Assembly (NCBI RefSeq): GCF_900116145.1
Contig: NZ_FPAB01000001.1
Span: 248,001 to 312,000 of the forward strand
Direction of reading: 5' to 3'
Origin: Streptomyces harbinensis
GTDB taxonomy: Bacteria; Actinomycetota; Actinomycetes; Streptomycetales; Streptomycetaceae
DNA: 64,000 nt
The notes below the pieces were generated by a model. It did no database searches. It was given only the letters and a program-made list of their open reading frames with translations, and was not told where the DNA came from. The translations under genes were made by a program, and so were the position numbers. Position 1 is the stretch's first letter; each line of letters opens with the position of its first letter. Of this stretch, positions 33,707 to 42,598 are shown in pieces.

Positions 33707-35726
33707 TGACCACCGCGTCCAGGAAGATGGCCACCGCCATCCCGAACCCGAACTGCTGGAGCATCCGGTCCGCGCTCAGCATGAACGCGGAGAACACCAC
33801 GATCATGATGGCGCCCGCCGCCGTGATGACCGACCCGGTGTGCGCCAGCCCCTCCCGGACCGCCAGCCGGTGGTCCCCGGTACGCGTCCACTCCTCGTGG
33901 ATGCGGGAGATGAGGAAGATCTCGTAGTCCATCGACAGCCCGAAGACGATGGCGAAGATCAGCACCGGGATGAACGCCTCGATCGGGCCCGGCTCGAAGC
34001 CCAGCAGGCCGTGCTGGAAGACCAGGGTGACCGCCCCCAGCGCGGCCCCGATGGAGAGCAGGTTCAGCAGCGCCGCCTTGAGCGGGATGAGGAGGGAGCG
34101 GAAGACCACCATCAGCAGCAGCACCGAGAGACCGACCACGATCGCCACGAACAGCGGCATCCGCTCGGCGACCGTGGCCGAGAAGTCCTCGACGGCGGCC
34201 GTCGCGCCGCCGACGAGATAGCCGGCGCCGGTCCGCTCGGCGAGCCCGGGCAGCACCTCGGTCCGCAGCGCCGCCACCAGCTCGGAGGTCGCCTCGTCCT
34301 GCGGCGCGGAGGCCGGGAAGACGATCACCGTGGCCACCGTGCCGTCGGCGGCCGGGATCGGCGGGGTGGTGGCGGCCACCCCCGGCGTACCGGCGAGCAC
34401 CCCGGCCGCCTCCCCCGCGGCCTCCAGCGCCGTACCGCCCGGCTCCTCGGCCACCACCACCAGCGGCCCGTTGAAGCCCGGACCGAAGCCCTGCGACATC
34501 AGGTCGTACGCCGCCCGGCTGGTGGACCCGGCCGGATCGTTGCCGGCGTCGGCGAAGCCGAGCCGCAGGCCGGCCGCGGGCACCGCCAGCGCCCCCAGCG
34601 CCGCCACCGACACCAGCAGCACCGCCACCGGACGCCGCTGCACGGCCGCGCCCCAGCGGCGCCAGCCCGCGCCGGTGGCCGCCTTGCCCCGGGCGGCGCG
34701 GCGCGCCGCCCGGGCCGGGAACTGCCGGGCGAACCGGGCACCGAAGATCGCCAGCAGCGCCGGCAGCAGGGTGAGCGAGGCCAGCATGGTGACCAGCACC
34801 GTCAGCGCCACCCCCAGCGCCATGCCCTGGAGCGAACCGAGCCCCAGTGCCACCAGCCCGAGCAGCGCCAGGATCACGGTGCAGCCGGCGAAGAAGACGG
34901 TACGGCCGGCCGCGTCCAGCGCCCGGCGGCTCGCCTCCTGCGGCCCCGCCCCGGCCACCAGCTCGGAACGGAACCGGGCGAAGACCAGCAGCGCGTAGTC
35001 GATGCCCACCCCCAGGCCGACCAGCATCATCACGTACGGCGTGTAGTCGGCGATGGTGAACCAGTGCGAGGCCAGCACGATCACGGCCATGGTGCTGCCC
35101 ACCGCGAAGACCGCCGTGATGACCGGCAGCCCGGCGGCGATCACCGTGCCGAACATGAACACCAGGATGACCAGCGCGGCCATGATCCCGGCCCCCTCGG
35201 CGCCGCCCCCGTCGCTCTCGGCCAGCGCCCGGGCGGCCTCCCCGCCCAGCTCCACCCGCAGCCCGTCCCCGGCCGCCGCGCTCGCCGTGTCGTACAGGTG
35301 CTGGGTGTCCGCCACGGCCATCTGCTCGGACCGCACCTGGAGCACCACCGTGGCGTAGCCGACGGTGCCGTCGGCGGAGAGCGCGGCCGTACCGTCCTCG
35401 TACGGGGTGCGGACCTGCGCCACCAGCGGCAGCTCGGCGACCTCCGCGAGCATCGCCTCCACCCGCTCGCGCACCTCGGTGCGCTCCAGGCCGTTGGCGT
35501 CGTGCAGGACGATCTCCAGGCTGTCGCCGGCCTGGTCCGAGCCGTGCTCGGTGAGCAGTTCCAGCGCGCGCTGCGACTCGGTGCCGGGCAGGGAGTGGTC
35601 CTGCCGGTAGCGGTCCCCGGCGGCCGAGGCGCCCGCCCACAGGGCGGCCAGGACGACGACCCACACGATGAGGGCCGTCCAGCGGTGCCGGTGCGAGAAC
35701 CCGGCGAGCCGTTCGAAAACGGTCAT
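33585..35726 (-). CDS. MMPL/RND-family transporter
   Basis: 713 residues, about 12 membrane spans in two repeats with two large extracytoplasmic domains, as in MmpL lipid exporters. The paired Asp-Tyr proton-relay motifs are present: 'GLGVGIDYALLVFARFR' in the first half and 'FGLSMDYEIFLISRIHEEW' in the second. Cargo unknown; close to actinorhodin-type and lipid MMPL exporters. It lies 48 nt downstream of the cytochrome bd genes on the same strand. The ATG start fits the first TM segment. Confidence 0.9.
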   Translation of the reverse strand: MTVFERLAGFSHRHRWTALIVWVVVLAALWAGASAAGDRYRQDHSLPGTESQRALELLTEHGSDQAGDSLEIVLHDANGLERTEVRERVEAMLAEVAELPLVAQVRTPYEDGTAALSADGTVGYATVVLQVRSEQMAVADTQHLYDTASAAAGDGLRVELGGEAARALAESDGGGAEGAGIMAALVILVFMFGTVIAAGLPVITAVFAVGSTMAVIVLASHWFTIADYTPYVMMLVGLGVGIDYALLVFARFRSELVAGAGPQEASRRALDAAGRTVFFAGCTVILALLGLVALGLGSLQGMALGVALTVLVTMLASLTLLPALLAIFGARFARQFPARAARRAARGKAATGAGWRRWGAAVQRRPVAVLLVSVAALGALAVPAAGLRLGFADAGNDPAGSTSRAAYDLMSQGFGPGFNGPLVVVAEEPGGTALEAAGEAAGVLAGTPGVAATTPPIPAADGTVATVIVFPASAPQDEATSELVAALRTEVLPGLAERTGAGYLVGGATAAVEDFSATVAERMPLFVAIVVGLSVLLLMVVFRSLLIPLKAALLNLLSIGAALGAVTLVFQHGLLGFEPGPIEAFIPVLIFAIVFGLSMDYEIFLISRIHEEWTRTGDHRLAVREGLAHTGSVITAAGAIMIVVFSAFMLSADRMLQQFGFGMAVAIFLDAVVIRCLIVPAAMRLMGRRAWWLPAPLARLLPAVELEKPRHRP

Positions 35727-35774
35727 GACGTATCTCTTTCTCGGTCGGTTGAACGGAAGCAGGCCGATGGGGGA

Positions 35775-36539
35775 TCAGAAGAAGAAGGCGGTGGTGCGCG
35801 CGGCGCCCTCGCGCGGGCCGGTGCGGGCCGTCGCACGCCACAGCCACAGCTGGGCGGCGAGCAGCACCGGGACGAACGCCGTCAGCGCCGGGACGAGCAG
35901 CCCGAGCACCGGGCCCGCGGCGGCGTTCTCGCGCAGCGGCAGTCCGGCGCCGGCCAGCAGCGGCAGCGCCGCCAGTACGGCCCCGGTCAGCGCGAACGTC
36001 TGGCCGCGTCCCGGGCCGCCGGCCAGCTGCCGCGCCCGCCGGTACGGCTCGCCGGTCAGCCGCAGCGCCCCGTAGCCCAGGCCGTGCGCGGCGAACAGCA
36101 GCGCCACCCCGGCGACCGTGGCGAGCGCCAGGCCGCCCGCGCCGCCGAGCAGTCCGGCCAGCGCCCAGCCCCAGGCGGCCACCACCGTCCAGCTGCCGGC
36201 GCAGATCATGACGTCCGGGACCCGGCCGCCGTGCACCCGCCACCACAGCCCGGCGTCCCGCACGATCCAGCCGGCCAGCAGCAGCACGAGGACCGGCAGC
36301 AGCTCGGTGAACAGCTCGCCCTCCAGCTCGGGGAAGCAGCCGATGAACACCCCGGCGGCGGCCACCAGCCACACCTCGCTGCCGAGGAAGTACGGGGCGA
36401 GGGCGGCGGCGATCCGGTCCCGGTCGGCGCGGTCGCGGCCCAGCAGTGGCAGCAGCATGCCGAGGCCGAGGTCGGCGCCGGCGAGCGCGAAGTAGCCGGC
36501 GGTGAAGAAGCCCAGCAGGCCGATGGCGAGCGTTTCCAT
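35775..36539 (-). CDS. cydB: Cytochrome bd oxidase subunit II-like protein (short)
   Basis: 254 residues with seven to eight hydrophobic segments. The N-terminal helix 'GYFALAGADLGLGMLLPLLG' corresponds to the subunit II quinol-side motif, and 'FLGSEVWLVAAAGVFIGCFP' to helix 2. Normal actinobacterial CydB has about 330 residues, so some 80 are missing, though the reading frame is clean. It begins 14 nt after the cydA stop, with AAGGA upstream of the ATG. A reduced subunit II may still pair with CydA. Confidence 0.75.
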   Translation of the reverse strand: METLAIGLLGFFTAGYFALAGADLGLGMLLPLLGRDRADRDRIAAALAPYFLGSEVWLVAAAGVFIGCFPELEGELFTELLPVLVLLLAGWIVRDAGLWWRVHGGRVPDVMICAGSWTVVAAWGWALAGLLGGAGGLALATVAGVALLFAAHGLGYGALRLTGEPYRRARQLAGGPGRGQTFALTGAVLAALPLLAGAGLPLRENAAAGPVLGLLVPALTAFVPVLLAAQLWLWRATARTGPREGAARTTAFFF

Positions 36540-36553
36540 GGCGGACGTCCTTC

Positions 36554-37891
36554 TCAGCGGGGGCCGGGGCCGGCGAGCGGCGCGACGGGCGGGGCGGCGG
36601 GCGGGCCGGCGGGCGGGCCGGGCGGGCCGGGTGGTACGAGCGGGGTGGGCGGGGGCAGCGGCCCGCTGAGCGGGGCGGTGGGCCCGCGCCGGGCGGTGCG
36701 CAGCAGCAGCACGGTGTTCACCGCGATCAGGACGGCGAAGAGCGTGCCGAAGACGGCCAGCGAGAGCGCCATCGCCCCGGCGGAGAGGTCGGAGACGGCG
36801 TCCTCGGTGCGCAGCACCCCGTACACCACCCACGGCTGGCGGCCGGCCTCCCGGAAGACCCAGCCGGCGGTCATCGCCACGTACGGCAGCGGCACCATCG
36901 CCATCAGCACCGTGTGCCACAGCCGGAACCGGTGCACCGCGCGGGGGAAGCAGGCCAGGATCGCCGAGGCCAGCAGCCCGTACATCAGCAGCGCGAACAT
37001 CAGCATCATGACCGTGCCGGCGCCGCGGGTGAGGGCTTCGTGGGGCAGGTAGTCGCCCGGGCCGAAACGTTCCGTCAGCTCGGCTTGGAGCCGGGCCGTC
37101 TCCGCGGCGTCCTGCCGGAAGACGGCCGACTTCATCGGCTGGAGGGTGGTCAGCGAGGCCAGCTGCACCCCGCCGAAGACCACGGTGACGAACAGCGCGG
37201 GCAGCGCGGTGAAGACCCCCAGGCGCAGCGAGCGGCGGAACAGCGCGTGGTGCTCGGTGCGCCGGGAGAGGTGGTAGGCGCTCACCCCGGCCAGGAACAG
37301 CCCGGCGGTCACCAGGGCGCCGCCCGCGATGTGGCCGAAGGCGAGCAGGGTGGAGGGGTTGGTGAGCAGCGCCACCGGGTCCTCCAGCACCAGCGCGCCG
37401 TCACCGTCGGTGGCGTACCCGACGGGGTTGTTGAGGAAGCCGTTGGTGACCAGGATCCAGTAGGCGGACAGATAGGCGGTGCCGGTGACCACCCACAGGA
37501 TCGCCAGGTGCACCCACCGGTTGAACCGGTCCCAGCCGAGGATCCACAGCCCCAGGAAGACGGACTCGACGAAGAACGCGAACACGGTCTCCACCGCGAG
37601 CGAGGCGCCGAACACGGCGCCCGCCGTGTGGCCGAGACCGCTCCAGGCCATCCCGAACTGGAACTCCATCACCAGTCCGGTGACGATGCCGATGCCGTAG
37701 TTGATCAGGTACAGCCGGCCCCAGTAGCGGACCATCGCCGTGTGCACCGGGGCGCCGCCGCGCAGCGTCGCCCGGGTCTGGAGCACCGCGAGCAGCGGCG
37801 CCAGCCCGAGCGTCAGGGAGACGAACAGGAAGTGTCCGGCGGCGGTGAGGCCGAACTGCCAGCGGGCGAAATCAAGGGTCTGCGGATCCAC
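36554..37891 (-). CDS. cydA: Cytochrome bd quinol oxidase subunit I
   Basis: 445 residues. Reduces O2 to water with electrons from menaquinol, without pumping protons. Heme ligand and channel motifs: His in 'ARWQFGLTAAGHFLFVSLTL', 'METVFAFFVESVFLGLWILG'-like stretch (paired acidic residues of the proton path; shown here from 'AVETVFAFFVES'), and 'AGWVFREAGRQPWVVYG' (quinol site). The last 40 residues are a Pro/Gly tail. The GTG at 37889-37891 is chosen to match family N-termini; a GTG at 37915 is possible. cydB follows. Confidence 0.9.
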   Translation of the reverse strand: MDPQTLDFARWQFGLTAAGHFLFVSLTLGLAPLLAVLQTRATLRGGAPVHTAMVRYWGRLYLINYGIGIVTGLVMEFQFGMAWSGLGHTAGAVFGASLAVETVFAFFVESVFLGLWILGWDRFNRWVHLAILWVVTGTAYLSAYWILVTNGFLNNPVGYATDGDGALVLEDPVALLTNPSTLLAFGHIAGGALVTAGLFLAGVSAYHLSRRTEHHALFRRSLRLGVFTALPALFVTVVFGGVQLASLTTLQPMKSAVFRQDAAETARLQAELTERFGPGDYLPHEALTRGAGTVMMLMFALLMYGLLASAILACFPRAVHRFRLWHTVLMAMVPLPYVAMTAGWVFREAGRQPWVVYGVLRTEDAVSDLSAGAMALSLAVFGTLFAVLIAVNTVLLLRTARRGPTAPLSGPLPPPTPLVPPGPPGPPAGPPAAPPVAPLAGPGPR

Positions 37892-38008
37892 GTCCCCACG
37901 GTCGCGGCAGGACACCCCCGCGCGCGTCGGCCCGTGGCGTACACCCGCCGTACCACCGGGGTACCGGACCGGGGGCCCGCGCGTACTCCCCCGGTGGTGC
38001 TCGCGGCG

Positions 38009-38710
38009 CTACGCCAGCCAGCCCGGGGTGATCATGCCGCTCTCGTAGGCGAGGACGACCAGCTGGGCGCGGTCGCGGACGCCGAGCTTGGTCATGACAC
38101 GGGAGACGTGGGTCTTGGCGGTGGACGGGCTCAGGACGAGCCGGCGGGCGATCTCGTCGTTGCTGAGCCCGGCGCCGACCAGGCCGAGGACCTCGCGCTC
38201 GCGCTCGGTGAGCGCGTTCAGCCGGGGGCCGGGGTCGGGCTGCTTGACGCGGCCGGCGAACTCGGCGATCAGCCGGCGGGTGATGGCGGGGGCGATCAGC
38301 GCGTCGCCGCGGGCGCAGACCCGTACCGCGTGCAGCAGTTCCTCCGGTTCGGTGTCCTTGAGGAGGAAGCCGGAGGCGCCGGCGCGCAGCGCGCCGTAGA
38401 CGTAGTCGTCCATGTCGAAGGTGGTGAGGATGACCACCTTGACCCCGGCCAGCCGGGGGTCGGCGGCGATGTCGCCGGTGGCGGCGAGGCCGTCGCGGTC
38501 GGGCATCCGGATGTCCATCAGCACGACATCGGGCCGCAGTTCGCGGGCGAGCCGCAGCGCCTCGTGGCCGTCGCCCGCCTCGCCGACGACCTCGATGTCG
38601 TCCTCGTCGTCCAGGATCGAGCGGAAGCCCGCCCGGACCAGCCGCTGGTCGTCGGCGAGGAGAACTCTTACACATCCTGCGTCGGGGTCCCCGTGGGGCG
38701 TGGTGGCCAT
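38009..38710 (-). CDS. NarL-family response regulator (probably the separated partner of the kinase at 49.6 kb)
   Basis: 233 residues. Receiver domain with 'LLADDQRLVRAGFRSILDDE', phospho-Asp in 'PDVVLMDIRMPDRDG', Thr in 'VILTTFD' and Lys in 'GFLLKDTEPEEL'; LuxR-type HTH 'LTEREREVLGLVGAGLSNDE'. No kinase is adjacent; the matching NarL-type kinase lies at 49624-50802 on the same strand, separated by the island. The N-terminus carries 13 extra residues before 'CVRVLLADD' and has no clear ribosome site, consistent with an altered 5' end. Confidence 0.9.
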   Translation of the reverse strand: MATTPHGDPDAGCVRVLLADDQRLVRAGFRSILDDEDDIEVVGEAGDGHEALRLARELRPDVVLMDIRMPDRDGLAATGDIAADPRLAGVKVVILTTFDMDDYVYGALRAGASGFLLKDTEPEELLHAVRVCARGDALIAPAITRRLIAEFAGRVKQPDPGPRLNALTEREREVLGLVGAGLSNDEIARRLVLSPSTAKTHVSRVMTKLGVRDRAQLVVLAYESGMITPGWLA

Positions 38711-38897
38711 GCTTCACAGGGTAGGCGTGGGCGTATATGAAGAAGCCCCGCCCATGCGCCACAGGGGCGTACACAGACGGGGCTCAGGTGAGGTCAGACG
38801 CCCCTTGCTGGCAGGCGGGGGTGGGACTCGTACCGCTCGGCATGACGGCACCGAGGCCGAGGCCATGCCGTTCGCCACGGCCCACACGCTTCCTTGA

Positions 38898-40046
38898 CTA
38901 TGAAGACGGCAAAGATCTCCCCACAACCTCATGGATTCGAGCACCGGCCTCGGCCCTGACGGGGATGAGCGCGATAACGCCGGACACCACCAATGACCAC
39001 ATTGCCGCCTGCGCCAATTGGGGACTGCTCGCAATCTGCGGAATCATCGGGACAAGCCAGGCTGCGATGAACAGCGGGAGAGCCGAAAGCAGCCCTGAAA
39101 AGATCCTGGCAATAGAGCGGCTCGGCGCCAGGACGGCAGGCGCTGTCGACAGCAGAACGGTCCGCTCGTAACGTGCGATCTGAATCATTCCACGGGTCAG
39201 ATTACCTACCACAGCCACAATATCCGCCTCCGAGGAGGCGGTTGCCAGCTCCTTCTTCAGCAAGCGAATCCCTGTAGCGATCTTTTCGGCCTCAGCTCTC
39301 AGTTCGTGTCGCAACCTCCGATCTGCCATATCGGCCCTCTTCCCGAGCGCGAGATGCACGCTCGCATCCACTGCAATGCCATCAACCAGGCCAACCCATC
39401 GTCTGCACGCCCTGGAAGAACGCCATTCCATTCGTTCGCAGTGAATACGATAAGTCACCTGGACGATGCCAAGTACAACTGAATCGTGAGGATGACATTC
39501 CCGGTCGATCCTGATCCGATGACGCACCAGCAGCCATACGAGCAAGGGAATTTCAACGAAGAGGAAGACAGCAAGTGCGACTTTTCCCATCTGGGGGAAC
39601 AGCCACGGAGCATCCCACTCATTCGGCAAGCGCACCACCATGAACCACAGGAAACTGGTGAGCCCGACAGCAAGGCCGATCGAGAATTGAGCCAAGAGCA
39701 CCCGCAGCTTCAGTGAACGTCCGAATTGCGCGACAGCAATGGTCCACACCACAGCGGTCAAGGTGAAAGAAGTGCGCTGGCTACCGCCAAGGACGACCAA
39801 TACTGGCGGCACCGCCAGAGGAACCATCCAAGGTGAAAATCGACTGTGATAGAGCCGATGTCCCACACCGATTCTCCGTTGGATCGAGGCGCGAACAGGT
39901 TCCCAGGCCAACTGGTCTGAAGGCTGGTATCCCTGAGTGGCCATGAGAAAGCGTGCCATCCGCCAGGCGTCGATCATCTCGTCACGCTGACACCGCTCGA
40001 CTGTTCGACCCTGTATCCAATCCTTGAATGAACACCACAGACCCAT
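38898..40046 (-). CDS. Membrane protein of unknown function (lower-GC gene)
   Basis: 382 residues. About 60 cytoplasmic residues precede membrane segments around 'WMVPLAVPPVLVVLGG', 'FSIGLAVGLTSFLWFMVV', 'VALAVFLFVEIPLLVWLLV'; then a 130-residue helical, charged domain (about 205-320) and two more segments near the C-terminus. No known domain is recognisable. Codon use is visibly less GC-biased than neighbours. GGGGGA precedes the ATG by 6 nt. It is the first gene inside the putative island. The 187 bp between it and the response regulator hold only a GCCCCG...CGGGGC hairpin, and the 287 bp beyond its start show no gene. Confidence 0.65.
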   Translation of the reverse strand: MGLWCSFKDWIQGRTVERCQRDEMIDAWRMARFLMATQGYQPSDQLAWEPVRASIQRRIGVGHRLYHSRFSPWMVPLAVPPVLVVLGGSQRTSFTLTAVVWTIAVAQFGRSLKLRVLLAQFSIGLAVGLTSFLWFMVVRLPNEWDAPWLFPQMGKVALAVFLFVEIPLLVWLLVRHRIRIDRECHPHDSVVLGIVQVTYRIHCERMEWRSSRACRRWVGLVDGIAVDASVHLALGKRADMADRRLRHELRAEAEKIATGIRLLKKELATASSEADIVAVVGNLTRGMIQIARYERTVLLSTAPAVLAPSRSIARIFSGLLSALPLFIAAWLVPMIPQIASSPQLAQAAMWSLVVSGVIALIPVRAEAGARIHEVVGRSLPSS

Positions 40047-40333
40047 GTTCAGTCCCCCGTTGCCCTTGCTCCGTCAAAGGACCGACCATACGTGGCAGAT
40101 CTGACACGGGCCCCACAGGAGCGAAGCGCATCGGTCCCCTGTAGAGCAACGGGCCCGGAACGACGGTTGCGGGTTCTGCCGTTCGTGCTTCTCCAGCAGA
40201 CCAACGAGCCGGGTAGCTGAGAATGGCCGGCGAAGGCGGTGCTTGCCGTGTGGGCGGGTCAGCTGAAGTCCTGTCCCGGTGTCGTGCGGACCAGTTCTGG
40301 TTCGGGGAAGCGTCCGGGAGCGGGCGGGCTGCC

Positions 40334-40690
40334 TCAGCCGGGCAGGAGGGCGAGGTGGACGGCGAAGACGCCGAGGGCTTCCTTCTCCGGCGGGTAGATC
40401 TCGCGGATCACGGCGACGAGTTGGGCGTGGGTCATGTCGGGGCCGCCGATCGCGGCCGGATCCTCGGTGTCGAGCATGGTGGTGAAGGAGTCGTATCGCT
40501 TCACGGCGGTGACGCGAGTGGTCAGCGACTCGTCCGCGCAGGTGATCCGCAGACTGTCACCGGCCACGATCTTGCGGATCTTGGGATAGCCGACGCGGAC
40601 CTCGATGGTTTTGGCGCCGGACGCGATGAGGTCGAAGTATGGCTTGCGGATGGTGAGGGAGTGCTCCGATGGCAGTTGAGAGCCGGTCAC
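40334..40690 (-). CDS. ASCH-domain protein
   Basis: 118 residues forming one ASCH domain, a PUA-like RNA-binding fold; some members hydrolyse N4-acetylcytidine or bind tRNA-like RNA. Signature: 'SLTIRKPYFDLIASGAKTIE' then 'VRVGYPKIRKIVAGDSLRI'. GTG start overlapping the XRE-TPR stop (GTGA), so it is co-translated with that regulator. In an island that also encodes a tRNA synthetase, an RNA role is plausible (inference). Confidence 0.85.
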   Translation of the reverse strand: MTGSQLPSEHSLTIRKPYFDLIASGAKTIEVRVGYPKIRKIVAGDSLRITCADESLTTRVTAVKRYDSFTTMLDTEDPAAIGGPDMTHAQLVAVIREIYPPEKEALGVFAVHLALLPG

Positions 40691-42264
40691 GTGATCTCTC
40701 CTTCGGTCCGTACTCCCGGGGCTGGGGCCGCGTCGGCGGCGGTCAGCCGTTCGCGAAGTTCCTCGACGTCGGCCTGACGAGGGTAGCGGCGGGCGAGGAA
40801 CGTGGTGAGATCCCCGGCCCGGTGGCGGACGGAGTCCACGACGCGGGCGGAGTCAAGAGCCTGGTGGCCGAGGGCAACGGCGTCGTGGAGGTCTCCTAGT
40901 TGGGCGTGGGCGAGGGCTAGGTCGATGCGGGCGATGGCCTCGCGGCTCGGGGACCTGGAGGCCGCGGGGGCCGCCTCGTAGGTGGCCAGCGCTCGTTCAG
41001 CGTGCTGCTGGGCCTGCTCGGCCTGACCGAGCCAGACGAATGAGGTCGCTGGATACGAGGTCAGTGCGTAGTCGGCCAGGGGTAGTACGTCCAGGCCGAA
41101 GCGGCGGGGTGAGCGGGGCGGCAGCAGGCGGTAGGCGTCCTCGGCGGCGTGGAAAGCCGTGGTGAAGCCGTTCGCATCGCCCTCGGCAGCTGCCGCCCTG
41201 GCCGCCTGGGCGTGCAGCCGTACGGTCAGCGGATGGTCGGTGGGGGCCTCGACGAGTCCTTTGAGGGCGGCGTCGCGGGCTTTGCCGGGCCGTTGTTCGT
41301 ACAGGTTGATGGAAGCGGCGGCGTCCATCGCCCATGCGCACAGCTGTCCGTGTCCGGCTTGCCGGCCGTGGACGAAGGCGTCGGTGGCGAATGCCAAGCC
41401 GGTGCGGGCGTCGCCGAGGTCGTGGGCGAGCCAGGCCAGCAGTTCGGACATCCATCCGGCGAACGCCAGCAGCTCGCGTTGTTGCCGGTGGGTGTGTCGG
41501 CCTTTGAGGAGGGCGTCTACCTTGCGCCGGTAGTCCATCACCGCGGCGAAAACCGTGTGGGGCGGTTTGAGCGAGTACGCACGGTTGAACTCGGTCACCA
41601 CGAGATCGAGGTGACCGAGGGTTCCCGAGCCGAGAGCGGTGCATTCAGCCTGCTTGGTGAACTCCAGTGCCTCAGCGGCTGCCTGTTCGAGGACCTGTGC
41701 TGCGGCGACCGGGGAGGCCAGGGCCAGTCCGGCCAGTTTCACCGCGTTGCGTCGCTTCGTCTCCTCCACCTCCGTGAAGGCCGGCGAGCCCGCGCTGATG
41801 CGGGCCCCTTCTCGTCCTGAAAGTGTTCCATCGCTCGGTCCCGCGTTCCACCGTGGAGTGCCCTGCTCCCCCTGAGCGGGGGGCGAGTAATCGTGCGCGA
41901 AGCCCAGCTCGACCGGGTTGGTGGTGAACAGGCGGCACAGCAGGTCCTGATAGTCGGGGCTGGGCAGGACGCCCGCTTCCCAGTCCTTCCAGGAGCGTTC
42001 GCTCAGTCCGACTTTCCCGAGCTGTTCGGCCTCGACAAGGTCGTGGGCGGCCCTGACGGCCTGGGTGACGGTCCACCCCATCGCCAGGCGGCGACACTTG
42101 AGGAGCCGGTGTCCGCAGTGGTCCGCTATCGCTCTGGCGATCTGCACGATGAGCGCCACCGGCACTGGCTCCGGTGAGCCGGCCTGGCCGAGCGCCCGTT
42201 CGCGCAGAGCGCGGCCGCAGGAGATGCCGTGCACCGTTGTTGACCGCTTTGCCTGGATGCTCAC
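40687..42264 (-). CDS. XRE-type regulator with TPR repeats
   Basis: 525 residues. The N-terminal 110 residues hold a Cro/C1-like HTH ('MGWTVTQAVRAAHDLVEAEQ', 'GLSERSWKDWEAGVLPSPDY'). A linker with a twin hydrophobic motif ('KLAGLALASPVAAAQVLEQA') leads to a C-terminal TPR superhelix ('LAFATDAFVHGRQAGHGQLC', 'AQQHAERALATYEAAPAASR', 'ALAHAQLGDLHDAVALGHQA'). Such NsdA-like regulators sense peptides or partner proteins. I chose the GTG at 42262-42264 because GGGGAGG lies 9 nt upstream. It diverges from the hydroxylase operon, whose probable regulator it is. Confidence 0.85.
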   Translation of the reverse strand: MSIQAKRSTTVHGISCGRALRERALGQAGSPEPVPVALIVQIARAIADHCGHRLLKCRRLAMGWTVTQAVRAAHDLVEAEQLGKVGLSERSWKDWEAGVLPSPDYQDLLCRLFTTNPVELGFAHDYSPPAQGEQGTPRWNAGPSDGTLSGREGARISAGSPAFTEVEETKRRNAVKLAGLALASPVAAAQVLEQAAAEALEFTKQAECTALGSGTLGHLDLVVTEFNRAYSLKPPHTVFAAVMDYRRKVDALLKGRHTHRQQRELLAFAGWMSELLAWLAHDLGDARTGLAFATDAFVHGRQAGHGQLCAWAMDAAASINLYEQRPGKARDAALKGLVEAPTDHPLTVRLHAQAARAAAAEGDANGFTTAFHAAEDAYRLLPPRSPRRFGLDVLPLADYALTSYPATSFVWLGQAEQAQQHAERALATYEAAPAASRSPSREAIARIDLALAHAQLGDLHDAVALGHQALDSARVVDSVRHRAGDLTTFLARRYPRQADVEELRERLTAADAAPAPGVRTEGEIT

Positions 42265-42598
42265 GGCTGCTGCCTCCCCGCGTGGCATGGATGGGCGCCG
42301 GATGCGCCGTCCGTGCTGCCGGAGGTTGACTGCCTGCCGGGGGATGCGATCAAACCCCCGGCCGTGGGCGGGACTGACTCCCTCACCGGGCGGTCATCCC
42401 GCCCGATGAGGGCGGATACCTCTCACTACCTGCATAAAGGTCAGCGGATCACTCTGATAGCGGCGCCGGTCCGGCCGTCGGTCCCACCGTGCGGGCTCAT
42501 CAGCCGCAAGGTGGGGCATCCGGCCGGACACGGCGCGACTTCCACCCGTCCTCACTTTCCCGGGCCGGTCCCGGGGCGAGAGACCAAGAGGGAAACCC
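42265..42598. promoter_or_regulatory. Divergent control region of the island operons
   Basis: 334 bp with no gene. It contains the inverted repeat ACCT-N6-AGGT (42428-42441) and a TTGACT element at 42326. It must hold promoters for the XRE-TPR/ASCH pair and for the hydroxylase-to-alaS operon. I cannot place a convincing -10 box. Confidence 0.35.

Noticed and set aside
33510-37052. 1180-codon plus-strand open frame
   Set aside because: Opposite-strand shadow of the MMPL, cydB and cydA genes; composition is Arg/His/Gln-rich nonsense.
38790-38850. tRNA gene or attachment-site tRNA fragment
   Set aside because: GGTACGAGTCCC on the minus strand resembles a T-arm, but no matching acceptor stem, anticodon arm or D-arm surrounds it, and no repeat copy is seen at the other island edge.
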